A stretch of 64,000 bases of DNA from Tetranychus cinnabarinus (Eukaryota; Arthropoda; Arachnida; Trombidiformes; Tetranychidae), in NCBI GenBank assembly GCA_022266195.1, contig WHVY01000010.1, forward strand, positions 1,190,501 to 1,254,500, given 5' to 3'. Below the pieces are notes generated by a model. That model was not told the origin of the DNA, did no database searches, and saw nothing but the letters and a program-made list of their open reading frames with translations. Below are positions 11,649 to 23,015 of this stretch, one piece after another (positions within the stretch are counted from its first letter, which is position 1; every line of letters begins with the position of its first letter). Made by a program: the position numbers and the translations under genes.

Positions 11649-14600
11649 TCAGTTTTGAGTATTAACATTAGTTGTTTTTTGTTTAGATTTTCGAGATTTG
11701 GTTTTGTTGTTTAGCAGTTTATGATTTTCCATTTTGGGGTGAATGTAGGTATTGAATATTGTCTCGAAGAGGTCGTTGAAAAGGAAAAAGGATTTGGGTT
11801 TTAGGATAGAGGGAATGATTTCGTTTAGGTCAATGTTAAGATTATTAAGTATTTGTTGTCTCTGGATTTCGGTCTTGGGGCATTGTAGTATCCAGTGAAT
11901 TGGATCATTAACTTTTGCTCCACATAGGCAGGTTGAGGTTTGTTGGGTGTAGTGATATTTGCCTAGCAGAATTGCCAGGTGATTGTCTATTCTTTCCCTT
12001 ATTTTTAAGGGTTTCCATTTACCTAGAAGGGTCCTGTTTTTGGGATCTTCAGTTTGCCATTGTTGGTCAATTAAGTTGAGGATGTGATTGTTGATGATTT
12101 GTTTATGTCCCCACCATATTTGGTTATTTGTAATGCTTGGTGCGAATTCAGGGTATTGGTCAAAGAAGGTGGTGGTTTCTTTGATGTTTAATTTATGGGT
12201 GAAATCGTGGTATATTCTGGTGAGGCTTGAGCTAATTATACGAGCCCAAACTGGAGTTCGGCCAATGATTGCACAAACTGTGAGGCTGTTGAAGTTCCAG
12301 TGGTAGTTAACGGCTTTTCTGATAATGCGACTGCAGGAGTACTCGAGTTTGTTTCGTTCAGGGATTGAGTCAATTAAAATGGGTGCCAGGATATCCATAT
12401 AAGCAAAGGCAATTGATTCAACTTTTGATGATGTGATTATTGATAAAATGTTAAGTGGAATGTGGATTATTTTGGGATTGCTAGTTAAGATTTTACTGGT
12501 TGCGAGGTTGATTTTTTCTGTTAAGGAGTCTGTTAGAAAGGGTTGGTTAACTGCTAACATATAAGTGATACCCAGGATCTTTCCTCTGTCGTTAGTGTTA
12601 ATTTTAAATGAACCTATTTGTTTAATTTTAGGAAGTATGTTTCTATTAACTAAAAGATTGGATTTTTGGGGTAGGATCGAGAGGTTCAATGGCTTGAGTA
12701 ATTCTATGAGTCTACGAGATACAACTGAAGTGCACATGGCGGCATGATCGGATTTGTCAACTTGACGAGGAGTTGGGATGATGATAAGGTCATCCGCATA
12801 AGCGGTGACTCTGAGGGTTAAGGCAACTGGATCATGAATTGCTTTACGGTTGATGAAAATGGGTGGCTGTTGTAGGGTGTCATTGTTGAGGCTGTTGATG
12901 ACCTTTTGAATGCCAATGGTGAAAAGGTATGGGCCAAGTATGGATCCTTGAGGGACGCCTACGTTTATCTTCTTGAACTTGATTAGGTTGCGGTTGAGTA
13001 TGGACATGAATCTGGTGTTGAGATAGTTATAGATGAGTTTTAAAGTGTCATCGGGAATATTAAGGTTTTTTAGTTGACTTGTAATCGCTAGATGCGAAAT
13101 ACTGTCGAAGGCGGATTCAATGTCCACCAGAAAAATTGAGGGCGATGCTGGCTGGAAAATTTTAACGTTTTGGTGGATTTCCTTCAAGGCAGTATTAATG
13201 TTTTTGTTTTTTTGAAAGGCGTGTTGGCCTTTAAAAAAGCTGGATGGAATGTTGTTGTTGAGGTCCTCAAGAATGATGGATTCTAGTATCTTCGAGAAGT
13301 TGGACTGGATGGATATTGGTCTTGGTCTCTTTCCATCACTTTTGGGTATGAAGGTGGTGGATGAAATTTTCCAAGAGTCCGGGAAAAAATTGTGTTGCAA
13401 TAGAATAGTGTAAATTTGAGTTATTTTATCGGGAATATTTTCAAGGAGTTGAGTTATGAAGTTTAATGGGATTCCATCAAATCCAGGGGCAGCACATTTA
13501 TTGAGTTTCCTGATGTGATATTTGATGGATTCAGCATCTATGGTTTTGTTATTTTGTTTTGGAGGTAAATCTGTGGTTTTACAGATGTCGTCCAGGTTTA
13601 GTGTAAAGCTGTTGAAGGCTGAAATTAGGTTATTGGAATATATGTCCTCAAGTAGGACATCATGGTCGGCTATAAAATAGTTAATTTTTTTCCAAATTTC
13701 TTTACATTCACTGGAGTCATCGAAGTAAGCTTTAATGTTTTTGTACATTTGTTTGATGAGAATCCGTTTTGCGGCGAGATACTCGTTGTCAATGTTTGAT
13801 GAGGGCTGTTTTCTTTTGATCTTGGCCATGGTTTTAAGACTGGAAGTTATTTTGGGATCAATTATTTGTTTCTTCCAGCTCGTGGGTTGTTTTATTTTCC
13901 AAAAGTTTGGATCATGATAACATTCAATTCTTGATAGCATGATATCGAAGAATAGATCATTGATGTCTTTTATATTGTTAGTGGGAGTTTGGTGAATCTT
14001 TTGATTGATGAGATTGAGGTATTTGGAGTGGAGGAAGAAGGTAGTTGTTTTGTCCATTTTGATCTTGTTGACAATGGTCAAGGTTGAGATTATTGAGTTG
14101 TGGTCGTAGTTTTCGAGTGGTTGGATAATAGTGTCCTGATGGAGATCTTTGTAGTATTGATGGAGGTTGGTGGCGAGAATATCGATCCATTGTGGGTTAG
14201 TGTTTCGTCTTTTGAACGTCCAGTTTTGAGGTGAGGGGGTGTTGAGAATTGTGATGTTGTTGGCGGTTAGCATACTGTTTATCAGTTTGCCTTTACCAAG
14301 GTTTCTTTCGTATAGTGAGTAGGACCATGATGAGTGGACAGCGTTGAGATCTCCTCCAATAATGATTGGTAGGTCTTTGTTACTGGCTATAACTTTTTGG
14401 ATAGAGGTGATTGTTTTTTCCAATTCATGATAAGTTGTGTCGGGACAGATGTAGAGCGAGAAGACTAGTAGTTTGTGTCCTCTGAAATTGATTACTGCAG
14501 CTGTAGTATCAGGTGGGATTTTGAAGGTTTTGATGATGAAGTTTCTAAGGGTGATGATGGTTGATCGGTTGCATTGGACAGCTTGAATATGGTGATTGTT

Positions 14601-14732
14601 TATTGAGGAGATTGGAAGATTGTTCTGTTCTTGGAGGAGGAGTAGGTCAGATTTTGAAGGGAGATTTTTGATTGCAAGTGTTGTAGTTTCGACATTTTTT
14701 CCACAGTTGAGGTTGAAAATATTAATTAACAT
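11649..14732 (-). CDS. Retrotransposon ORF2: APE endonuclease, reverse transcriptase, zinc finger
   Basis: The protein has 1027 residues with no internal stop. The first ~225 residues are an apurinic-type endonuclease: NLNCGK near the start, a central GGDLNAVHSSWS motif, and a later region ending in NYDHNSI, which carries the catalytic Asp/His. The reverse transcriptase begins around APGFDGIP, includes the VDIESAFDS block, the VGVPQGSILGP block and the AYADDL catalytic core. Near the C-terminus is a C-x-C-x8-H-x4-C finger (starting CLCGAKVNDP), common in these elements. The enzyme nicks target DNA and reverse-transcribes the element RNA by target-primed reverse transcription. It starts inside the last codons of ORF1 (11-nt overlap), so translation probably depends on termination-reinitiation or a similar mechanism. 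Confidence 0.92.
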   Translation of the reverse strand: MLINIFNLNCGKNVETTTLAIKNLPSKSDLLLLQEQNNLPISSINNHHIQAVQCNRSTIITLRNFIIKTFKIPPDTTAAVINFRGHKLLVFSLYICPDTTYHELEKTITSIQKVIASNKDLPIIIGGDLNAVHSSWSYSLYERNLGKGKLINSMLTANNITILNTPSPQNWTFKRRNTNPQWIDILATNLHQYYKDLHQDTIIQPLENYDHNSIISTLTIVNKIKMDKTTTFFLHSKYLNLINQKIHQTPTNNIKDINDLFFDIMLSRIECYHDPNFWKIKQPTSWKKQIIDPKITSSLKTMAKIKRKQPSSNIDNEYLAAKRILIKQMYKNIKAYFDDSSECKEIWKKINYFIADHDVLLEDIYSNNLISAFNSFTLNLDDICKTTDLPPKQNNKTIDAESIKYHIRKLNKCAAPGFDGIPLNFITQLLENIPDKITQIYTILLQHNFFPDSWKISSTTFIPKSDGKRPRPISIQSNFSKILESIILEDLNNNIPSSFFKGQHAFQKNKNINTALKEIHQNVKIFQPASPSIFLVDIESAFDSISHLAITSQLKNLNIPDDTLKLIYNYLNTRFMSILNRNLIKFKKINVGVPQGSILGPYLFTIGIQKVINSLNNDTLQQPPIFINRKAIHDPVALTLRVTAYADDLIIIPTPRQVDKSDHAAMCTSVVSRRLIELLKPLNLSILPQKSNLLVNRNILPKIKQIGSFKINTNDRGKILGITYMLAVNQPFLTDSLTEKINLATSKILTSNPKIIHIPLNILSIITSSKVESIAFAYMDILAPILIDSIPERNKLEYSCSRIIRKAVNYHWNFNSLTVCAIIGRTPVWARIISSSLTRIYHDFTHKLNIKETTTFFDQYPEFAPSITNNQIWWGHKQIINNHILNLIDQQWQTEDPKNRTLLGKWKPLKIRERIDNHLAILLGKYHYTQQTSTCLCGAKVNDPIHWILQCPKTEIQRQQILNNLNIDLNEIIPSILKPKSFFLFNDLFETIFNTYIHPKMENHKLLNNKTKSRKSKQKTTNVNTQN

Positions 14733-15837
14733 AGTCCCAGTCGGTGATGTTTTGAAGGTTTTTGATGGCTATTTGAAAGGCGACACAGTTTACGGATTTA
14801 GGTCGGTGTGTTAGGTTGGTATCACCAGTTTTTTTACAATAGTGACATTGGTTCAGGGATTCTAATTCACACGTGGAAGTTTCATGTTGATCATGGCATT
14901 TTTTGCAGCATGCGCTGTTGGTGCAAAATTTTGCGGTGTGACCAATGGATAAACAATTTGAACAGGTCTTAATGTAAAAGTTATCCTTAACTTTAACGCT
15001 TTCGCTACCAATAAACAATCTGCCTTTTTCTTCAATTAGGGTTCTAGCATTTCGGCTCAGTCTTAGAATCAGCTTCTTTTTATTGGGTCTGTTATGCTGT
15101 TGGATATCGTAGGAGGCCACTAGCTTGAAATCTTCATTCTCGGGAATGTTGTTACGCTTTTTGATAGTATCAATGTCTTCTAAAGAGTATTGATGAATTA
15201 TGACGGAGACTTGAGGTTGGAGAAGGGCGACGTCTTTCATTTCAATTTTTGGTCCAAGTTCAGTTTTGTTGAGGTGGTCTTGGATTTTGGTTTTGGTGAT
15301 GGTTTGCTGAGAAGTTACTTTAACAGCTGTTAATCCTTTTTTGATTTCATCGACTTGGAGGGTCGTATCCATTTTGACCATGTTGTTGAGTTCATTAAAG
15401 ATGATGTCGGGGTTGGTTGATGGGTCTTTGGGTTTAATGATGAACTTTTTAGGCTTAGGTGGGTTAATTTTTCGGGTGGTATTATTGGATGAAGTGGATG
15501 GTTGAATTTTGCCGGCTACCGATTCAGCAATTTTGTCTATATCTGATTCCTTTATGGCTCCAATGCTGTGTTTACTTGCCGCGAAGTCAATCATTGTCAG
15601 CATGCAGTTAATGAAATTTTGGGTAGGATTGGCTATCTTTTTTGCGTTTGTCTGGCTCATATGCGATAGCAGGTCCTCTGAAAATTTGACCAAATTATCA
15701 CGGATGTGGTAAAGGGTTGAAGATGTTTCCATGTTCCTGAGGGCTGGAAGTATAGCAGCTGTGTCTTTGCAACCTTTGAGTGTATGGTAGTCAAAGGTTG
15801 TATCATTGCTGGTTGGGTTATTATTTGGGGATTGCAT
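14722..15837 (-). CDS. Retrotransposon ORF1: gag-like nucleic-acid-binding protein
   Basis: The protein has 371 residues. The N-terminal two-thirds is a charged, helical region without a domain I can name. The last 80 residues hold three cysteine/histidine knuckles: C-x2-C-x4-H-x4-C at about 292-305, C-x2-C-x3-H-x4-C just after, and a looser C-x2-C-x9-H-x6-C. This is the usual layout of ORF1 proteins in arthropod I/R1/Jockey-type elements, which coat the element RNA. The reading frame is unbroken. It is followed by ORF2 in another frame with an 11-nt overlap. Confidence 0.9.
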   Translation of the reverse strand: MQSPNNNPTSNDTTFDYHTLKGCKDTAAILPALRNMETSSTLYHIRDNLVKFSEDLLSHMSQTNAKKIANPTQNFINCMLTMIDFAASKHSIGAIKESDIDKIAESVAGKIQPSTSSNNTTRKINPPKPKKFIIKPKDPSTNPDIIFNELNNMVKMDTTLQVDEIKKGLTAVKVTSQQTITKTKIQDHLNKTELGPKIEMKDVALLQPQVSVIIHQYSLEDIDTIKKRNNIPENEDFKLVASYDIQQHNRPNKKKLILRLSRNARTLIEEKGRLFIGSESVKVKDNFYIKTCSNCLSIGHTAKFCTNSACCKKCHDQHETSTCELESLNQCHYCKKTGDTNLTHRPKSVNCVAFQIAIKNLQNITDWDYVN

Positions 15838-15910
15838 TTTGGTTGTTTTTTGAGGAAGTTATTGACTGTGAGGGGTTTATCTGGGGCAGTTTTTGGTGGA
15901 GAACACGATT

Positions 15911-16991
15911 ATAATAAAATTGGGTTAGAAAAATAATTAGTTAAGTCACAAATTAATTAATTTTCAGGAGCTAATTTTAACACGTTGAGATTTTGATTGT
16001 AAACAAAGACTGTGTGCCCTCTATTGAGTGAAAAAAATACTTTTAACCCAATATTGTTTTGTTGACATTTCATCAATCGTATTAACCTGAGATTAATTAT
16101 GTAAATTTTAGATGTTTATTTAATATTAAATTGTCAAGAGTGTTTGCCCATCTTTACTTGATTGTAATGAATTATTAGTCTAATTATTGAAAGTGAATCT
16201 AAGCCTGACTTCCAAGGAGGAATGTTTTTTTTAAAAATTGAAACAATGGCTATTGTGATAAACAATGGTAAGTTAATCATGAAATACAATTTATCTGATG
16301 GTTGATCAATCATTCATTGAATGACATTTAAATGACTGGACAGTCGTTGATTTGATAAGTATTATTTGTAATATTTGTTGAAATGGTTATAAAGTGTTAA
16401 AGATGGAATAACAATAACAATTGTTATTACTGTAATAGGCTTTCTTGGAAGATGTATAATAATGGAATCAGATTGATTCTAATTGATTAGTAACCGGTTG
16501 TTCAGTAACCGGAATTTTATTTGATTAACTAATGTCTTGCCTTGAGACAATTTGTTAAGGTTAAAGTTTTCGCTTTTCTATTCATTTTTCGTTACTTCAT
16601 TTCACTTTTACATGAGTAAACATTTCAGTTCAACTGATAAGGAAAAAAAAGGTTGATGACCATTGGGTAAACATTGAATTATCAGCATGATACCAGGTTT
16701 AAATTTTTAATATAAACTTAATAACTTTAACATTAAATTTTATTAACCTTATTAACTATTCGATTAATTTTGATGCTTCAATTTGAATAGTTTTATGTTT
16801 GTTTATAATTTGAAATGAGCGCTTTTTTTAAACTTGAACATGTTATTGTTGCCATGGTTAGATAACCTTTTTTTTCAACAGAAAGTGAATTTATCTCTCA
16901 GGTTTCAACTTTAATTTAGTGAATATATTTTTGAGTTAATCATTATCTTGATTCAATGTAGTAATCACATGTTTATTTCTTCCCCTTACAG
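15911..16991. other. Intergenic DNA and probable 5' non-coding exon and intron of SWT1
   Basis: This stretch separates the retrotransposon 5' end from SWT1. A strong donor (ATG then GTAAGT, GT at 16268) and a strong pyrimidine-rich acceptor (CCTTACAG ending 16991) suggest a 724-nt intron in the SWT1 5' UTR. The upstream exon carries an ATG at 16246 that would open a short frame of about 24 codons after splicing, out of frame with SWT1 and overlapping its start. Confidence 0.4.
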
Positions 16992-17015
16992 CATCTCAAA
17001 GACCATTTCTAGACC

Positions 17016-18170
17016 ATGGAAGATGTAGATATGATGGAAGTTGATGAAGATCATTTAGATCATTCGAAGGCCGTTAAACGACTACCAAATGGTCAGTTAA
17101 TCTCAAATAAACGAGCAAATGAGGCCGTTGATTGTGTTCATGGTCCAAGAAAGAAAATCCGTGCTAAAAGGTTGATCAAACGATCTGGTGGAAAGTTTAT
17201 CATCGTTCTGGATACAAATATTCTCATTAACCATCTATCTGATCTCAAGACTTTTCTATCAAATACTCATCTTGTGGAAAGTTGTTCACTTATCATTCCT
17301 CTTATTGTCATCCAGGAGTTGGATTGTTTAAAGAAGACCAACCAGTCATTTGTTCAAAATTTCAAATTTATCAATGAACAATTACGTGCTGGAAAGGCTT
17401 TATTCAGCGATAAAATTTGGTTAAAAAAGTATCCACCTGATAAAGTGGAAGCAGCTCTAGCCAGAATAGACCTGACTGAAATTAACAATGATGACAGAGT
17501 ATTAAAAGCCTCACTTTTGATTAACGAGATTTCTGCCAAATCTGATAATACTGTAATTTTGGTGACAGATGACTTAAATCTGCGTAATAAAGCCTTAGCC
17601 TCAACTTTAAAAGTGACTGATTGGGGTGGATTTTGTGATAAATTTGGAATTGAAAGTACCAGTAAAAGTAAAACAGGGAAAACTGTTGAAAAATTTAGAC
17701 CGGCCACTAAAAAGATCAACGTGCAAATTAATAAAGACCGAAGAACTGATACTACATCTTCATCAAAGACTGATTTTTCCACCGATACTATGCAATTTGG
17801 TGATTGGTTAACCCTAAAATATTCTGCTGAGATAAAACTGAAAGCATTTATGGAGAAAATTTTGAGAAAAGAATATGATGATCTATGGGACAAAATCTTC
17901 AAAATTAATTTCTCAAATTGTTCGTTGTTTGAAATAATTCGATGTCTTAAACACGGCTGGCTTGGAACATTCAGTGATATTTTTAACCGGGATAAAGAAG
18001 TTTATCAGACTATCGAGACAATATTTGAACTTTTGAAAACTGAAAAGAACACCAATGAATTGACAACCTTAATTCATAATTTCTTACAATTAGTTGATAA
18101 AATCGAAGAAAAACTCGACAAATTTTGTGATTCAAGCCTGACAAAGGAGAAAATCTCTCAAAAATCTTGA
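17016..18170 (+). CDS. SWT1: PIN-domain endoribonuclease, SWT1-like
   Basis: A single-exon frame of 384 residues. SWT1 proteins are nuclear RNA endonucleases that clear defective mRNPs at nuclear pores and transcription sites. Residues 1-20 are acidic, and 44-56 form a basic patch (RKKIRAKRLIKR) that could be a nuclear localisation signal. The PIN domain runs from about 58 to 215, with the catalytic acids D66 in VLDTN, E101 in QELD, D159/D160 in NNDDRV and D185/D186 in VTDDLNLR. The C-terminal part (250-375) is helical and fits the C-terminal domain of SWT1, but I cannot assign it from motifs. It lacks the WW domain found in vertebrate SWT1. The ATG at 17016 lies 24 nt inside an exon that begins at the acceptor ending at 16991, with an in-frame stop before it, so the start is well supported. 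Confidence 0.8.
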   Translation: MEDVDMMEVDEDHLDHSKAVKRLPNGQLISNKRANEAVDCVHGPRKKIRAKRLIKRSGGKFIIVLDTNILINHLSDLKTFLSNTHLVESCSLIIPLIVIQELDCLKKTNQSFVQNFKFINEQLRAGKALFSDKIWLKKYPPDKVEAALARIDLTEINNDDRVLKASLLINEISAKSDNTVILVTDDLNLRNKALASTLKVTDWGGFCDKFGIESTSKSKTGKTVEKFRPATKKINVQINKDRRTDTTSSSKTDFSTDTMQFGDWLTLKYSAEIKLKAFMEKILRKEYDDLWDKIFKINFSNCSLFEIIRCLKHGWLGTFSDIFNRDKEVYQTIETIFELLKTEKNTNELTTLIHNFLQLVDKIEEKLDKFCDSSLTKEKISQKS

Positions 18171-19283
18171 TAATTACTGTTACATTTTGTGCATTATAAA
18201 TTTCCAAAAATAGTTTATCTGTGGATATTGGAGATAACGAAAATTATTCCCATGTTGTTATTAAGTGGACTTATGAAGATAAACTTATCAAATAAGATAT
18301 ATTTTTTCCATGTTTACTAGTCTTTCAAATAATGTGATATTCTTGAGAAATCAAATGTATTCATGGACAAATGATTAAAATACAGAAATTTTGTATTTTT
18401 GTACATGCAAAGATGAACAGTTCACAATCTTTATTTCTCGTACAATTGTAAAGGTTATGGATTTCATTTCGGTCAAGTAGCGACAAAATTTTATCATCTA
18501 ACGATAAAATGAGTCTTAAATGAGTTCAGATTAAAGACTTGTTGAGCTTGTAAGGGCATGAAAATGGAGTTCATTTGTGAAATACAAAACTTCTCTTATC
18601 AAAGGTTTCCGAGAAAATCGTGTTAAAGCTTGAACTTCGATTGCCTTTGTGCAGTTATGGAGTCAGATTTCTTCATCAAATTCATCCTTCTCATGTACAT
18701 TAAATGTCATGTATCATGTAAATTTAATGCTTAATAAAGGGAGGTTCGTAATTCTTAGGTCTGAATAAAAAATTTTAGTCATATGAACGCTCAGAATTCA
18801 TAAGACCTCACGCATAACAGTGTGTATAGTTATGATCACGTAGATTCAAGCAAATGTAATCAATAATACCTTACAGTGGGTTGGGCTTACTGCCGGAATC
18901 TGTTTTCTTTTTTCCTGTTTATTTTCAGTTTGAGTTTGCTTGATAAACCCAGTGTTGTGTTTTATACAGTTTCCTTTGATTACATCTATTGTAATATCAA
19001 CCGGTAAACCAATCTTAAATATTTCGGTGAATTATCATCATGATTAGTGTAATTTAACGATTAAAACTCGTAATTAAATGATTTGAATTAATAAGTTGAT
19101 GTAATCTATCCATTTAATCTACTGTAATCTTCAGCCATCAACACTGACAACAAGCCTTCTTAATATTAAATCCAAACACTGTGTTAACATCTCTTGCTGG
19201 TTATCCTTTTGTCTTTATTTACCATTATGATCAGTTAATAATTAATTTGTGCATTAATTTTAGCTTAATTGTTACCCTTTATT
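18171..19283. other. Intergenic DNA between SWT1 and PDK
   Basis: It contains AATAAA-like sites at about 18730 and 18765 that could end the SWT1 transcript. No coding frame is supported. Confidence 0.5.
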
Positions 19284-19290
19284 TATAAAT
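19284..19290 (+). promoter_or_regulatory. TATA box of the pyruvate dehydrogenase kinase gene
   Basis: TATAAAT, 70 nt upstream of the start codon at 19354. This implies a 5' UTR of about 40 nt. Confidence 0.5.
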
Positions 19291-19353
19291 TGACCAATAT
19301 CATCAATATTCATAACTAATTTTCACCAACAACAAACCATCAATCCAACCAAA

Positions 19354-22300
19354 ATGAGGATCTCATTGGCTATGTATAAAGATATTGTAAAATCTCTTGA
19401 TTACTATTCAAAATTTAACCCCTCACCACTTTCAATTAAACAGCTGCTCGACTTTGGTAAGTAACTTTAATTAACCATTTCCCAAACAATCAGTGATATA
19501 GTGTCAAATAATCAAGTTGTAACCTTAAATTGTTCCCAAAACCAGTTAAAATAGATGTATTACTTTTGCCAGGTCAATGTTTCCCTCCTTACTCTTCATG
19601 CTATGCTTGGGCCTCTCTACCCCATTACCAGTTTTTTAGACTCTTTTGACTCATCTACTGTTACTCTAAAATCTGTCATCCACATTTCTTAGGTTACGGT
19701 GAACTTTGAAGTGAACTTCTGAGGTTTATTAAAACCAACTATTGCCATAAACTATTAGTATTAACAAGATCAACAAATCAAAAGCTGTTTCAATGTCGAA
19801 AATAATTATGGCTGGTAATTTTGTTGCCTTGAAGTGAACCGTTGCTTTTACCATTTCTTTTCCCATTGTGGCAACTTGTTAGAGGTTTATCCCTTCGTTT
19901 ACCAGTTACTTAGGCTCTACATTAACTTGTTTTTTATTCGTTAACCATCACCATTATCATCATCACCATCAAAACATTGCCAAGGTTGATACGCGATAGC
20001 ATTTATTTATTATATTTATATTTATAATAATAACAATTTTCAACCCTTTTTACAATTGGTTTCATATTTGCTGAAAAATATGTTTTCTATTGACAGTTGA
20101 TTTTGATATATTTTACGAATTGCAGCAACAGTTAATTTAAACTATTAGGTACCTTGGGTAACCCGATTTTCCGTATTTGTCTGCTCTCAATCAATATCCA
20201 AAGCTGATCAAGAAAATCTGGTAGTTGATAGAATTTTCTGGTTTTTATTTAATATTTACTATTGTTAGTGTTATTAGCATCATTAATTGATATTAACTTG
20301 TAATCAAAGTTCAAGAAAACAAACATATTAGATATAAATCTCTTGATTTCAGTTCAGATATCACAGTCCTAATCATATCTTGTTAAATTGACTCAATAAG
20401 CCAAGTCTAAAGTACATTGGATTTTGTATCAAAATAGACCCATTAAATAATTTAATGGTAGTCTTATTACCTTAAACAATCGATTCTCCGATCTAATTAT
20501 TAAGTCAACAATTTTTGGCTGTAAAAATAGAGTAAACTGCTGTTGATACATTATTTAACCAGGATTTGTACCTCGTAAAAGGTTTAACCTAAAAACCAGA
20601 ATTAGAAATTCTATAAACTCAGTTTCTAATCCTTGGGTTGCGTTACTAACGTCAACAAGCTTTTTAAGCATGATTCAAATTCACTGCATTAGTTTTTTCC
20701 CCAACATCAATATGTAATTTAACAATGTTCAATAATTTATCTTTTTATTGATCTGAACCCACTCGTGATTCTGACAAATGATCATTGATCATTTCACAAT
20801 TTGGGTACAATTGAAGGTGTCAACAAGAGGTCATCATAGGAAGTCAATTAAATGAGAAACATTTTACTTTAATTGTAAACAATTGCGTTGACAGCCTTTT
20901 CCGGCCTTCAAGCCTGTTAGCTTTTAAGTGTCTCAATTCATTACTCGAAATAATGTTCCTCCCATGATGGTAATGGTGATGATTAAAATAAACTTGTAAC
21001 TCTTTGAGACTTGTTAATCTTGCATAATCTTCATCTATCTCCTTCCATGTCTCATGTTAACCTCTGAGCTGGTATTTTCCGTGATAGCATCATAACTACG
21101 TCATAGATTTTTATTTCAGTATCTAAATCAGATGAGACAATTTTAGTCTCATCCAAAATTTCAACAACAAGAGCATGTAAATAAAATATTCAGTGTTTTT
21201 TAGGATTGCCTCTTAAATAATCACAATTTGTTCAAGCTAATGAATTAAATTAACAATTTTCAATTTTGTTATCAAATTATAGATATCAGCTGCTTGACTT
21301 CTCGATAGATTTGTATTTAGGAATTTTCTGTATTGAATAATAAATTCAATAATCTCTTCTATGACATCTATCGTCTCAATAACGCAGTTGACTTTTCGTT
21401 TATGATTAACAATATCACTGATTAACTTATTTTTAAAAATGAAATATGGACTAATAAGCGTTTTGTATTTTCAATATCATTTCAATTGCAGGCCGTCGAA
21501 AATGTGAGAAGCGATCATTCGTGTTTCTCCGAAAGGAGTTGCCTGTTCGTCTGGCCAACATTATGCAAGAGATTAACTTATTGCCGGACAATTTGCTGCG
21601 AATGCCATCGGTTACTTTGGTTCGCAGTTGGTATGAACGAAGTTTCTCTGAAATCCTTGACTTTGAATCAGCCACAGAATCAGACGCCAAAATACTAGAA
21701 ACTTTCTGTGAAACCTTGATACGAATTCGTAACCGTCACAATACTGTTGTCCAAACAATGGCTCAAGGAGTTTTGGAAATGAAGGAAACCCATTCAGTTG
21801 ACCAGAAAACGGAATCTTGTGTGCAATATTTTCTCCATCGATTCTACATGTGTCGAATATCGATTCGTATGTTGATCAATCAGCATACAACCCTGTTTGG
21901 TGCCGATAAACCAGGTCATCCACGACATATTGGCTGTGTCGATCCAAACTGTGATGTTCACTCGGTCGTTCTCGATGCTTATGAGAATGCCAAGTTTCTT
22001 TGTGATCAATATTATTTAACATCACCTGGTCTAATTGTTGAACAAGTCAACTGTAAGTGTTTACTTTTATATCTAATCAATTTTGAAATTAATTTTTTCT
22101 CTCTTCTTCTTATCATTCACAGCTGAAGGACCGGACTCACCAATATCCATTGTATATGTACCTTCACATTTGTACACCATTTTATTTGAACTATTTAAAA
22201 ACGCGATGAGAGCTGTTGTTGAACATTACACACCCGATGCTGATGTACTTCCTCCAATCCATGTAACACTCTGTAAAGGAAAAGAAGATCTATCGATTAA

Positions 22301-22776
22301 GGTATCAAAACGAGTAATCAATGTTAATTAGACATTTATATTAATCTAAATTTTTTGTTTTCCATTAGATGAGTGACCGTGGTGGTGGAATACCCAGATC
22401 TTTGAGTGACTGTCTTTTTAATTACATGTATTCAACTGCACCTCGTCCATCAGTCTCCGGTTTTGGCTCTGCTCCATTAGCTGGGTTTGGTTATGGATTA
22501 CCTTTATCGCGGCTTTATGCTCGTTATTTACATGGAGACCTTTTGGTTAATTCATTTGAAGGCTACGGAACGGATGCAATAACCTACCTCAAAGTCCTTT
22601 CCAGCGAAGCAAACGAATTACTTCCCATATTCAATAAAACCTCAACGAAACATTATCTATCGGCAATTGGTAATCATGACTGGAGCTCTGGATTTTCATC
22701 CAACTCTCACAACAATAATCATCACAATCACTCAAATGATCTATCGAAAAACTCAATCGGTGTGAGGAACCGTTGA
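19354..22776 (+). CDS. PDK: Pyruvate dehydrogenase kinase, complete, 4 exons
   Basis: Exons are 19354-19456, 21492-22052, 22123-22301 and 22369-22776, in frame, giving 416 residues. The mitochondrial-matrix kinase phosphorylates the E1-alpha subunit of pyruvate dehydrogenase and shuts the complex down. The N-terminal SPLSIKQLLDFG motif is intact across the exon 1/2 junction. The regulatory domain carries H117 in RNRHN. The GHKL ATP site shows the N-box (E244, N248 in ELFKNAMR), the G1 box with D284 in SDRGGG and the G2 box GFGYGLP. The DW pair used for dimerisation occurs near the C-terminus (HDWSSG). A Ser/Asn/His-rich tail replaces the end of vertebrate PDKs. Intron 1 is about 2 kb; the others are 67-70 nt. 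Confidence 0.96.
19457..21491 (+). other. PDK intron 1
   Basis: A 2035-nt intron with GTAAGT donor and TTGCAG acceptor. I saw no nested gene or RNA in it. Confidence 0.8.
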
Positions 22777-23009
22777 GATTAGTATGGATTAATAGTTTTA
22801 CGAAAAGCTTAATTAGCTTTACAATAAGTTTAAATATGTATCTTTCCTTTTTTTGCTGTTATTACCATTCTTTACATTAATTAATGTATCTATTGGTTTG
22901 TATCTGGTTATTGCTATAATTGTTGTAAATGCTTATCCTCACAAGAAAAAGGGTGCATCTGCAACACCATGTTGATTGTTACTGATTGAAACAAAGAGTA
23001 AAACGAAAA

Positions 23010-23015
23010 AATAAA
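23010..23015 (+). terminator. Probable polyadenylation signal of PDK
   Basis: AATAAA, 234 nt downstream of the PDK stop codon. Confidence 0.4.

Larger units (their letters stand above)
11510..15905 (-). mobile_element. Non-LTR (LINE) retrotransposon of the I/Jockey/R1 group, apparently intact
   Basis: About 4.4 kb in minus orientation, containing ORF1 (gag-like zinc knuckles) and ORF2 (endonuclease, reverse transcriptase and C-terminal zinc finger), both uninterrupted. The 3' UTR is short, with a minus-strand AATAAA at 11520-11515. The 5' UTR before ORF1 is about 70 nt. The element is visibly richer in G+C than the flanks. It has no RNase H domain that I can see. The ends are approximate: the only candidate target-site duplication is a weak TTTTATT match in AT-rich DNA. 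It sits between ceramide kinase and SWT1, not in rDNA. The clade is not resolved by eye. Confidence 0.9.

Noticed and set aside
12088..15712. Several plus-strand frames of 60-72 codons
   Set aside because: They are antisense shadows of the retrotransposon ORFs.
15905..15925. Target-site duplication of the retrotransposon (TTTTATT on both sides)
   Set aside because: Seven AT-only bases in AT-rich DNA are too weak to call.
17354..17902. Minus-strand frame of 182 codons
   Set aside because: It lies wholly antisense to SWT1, which has clear PIN motifs.
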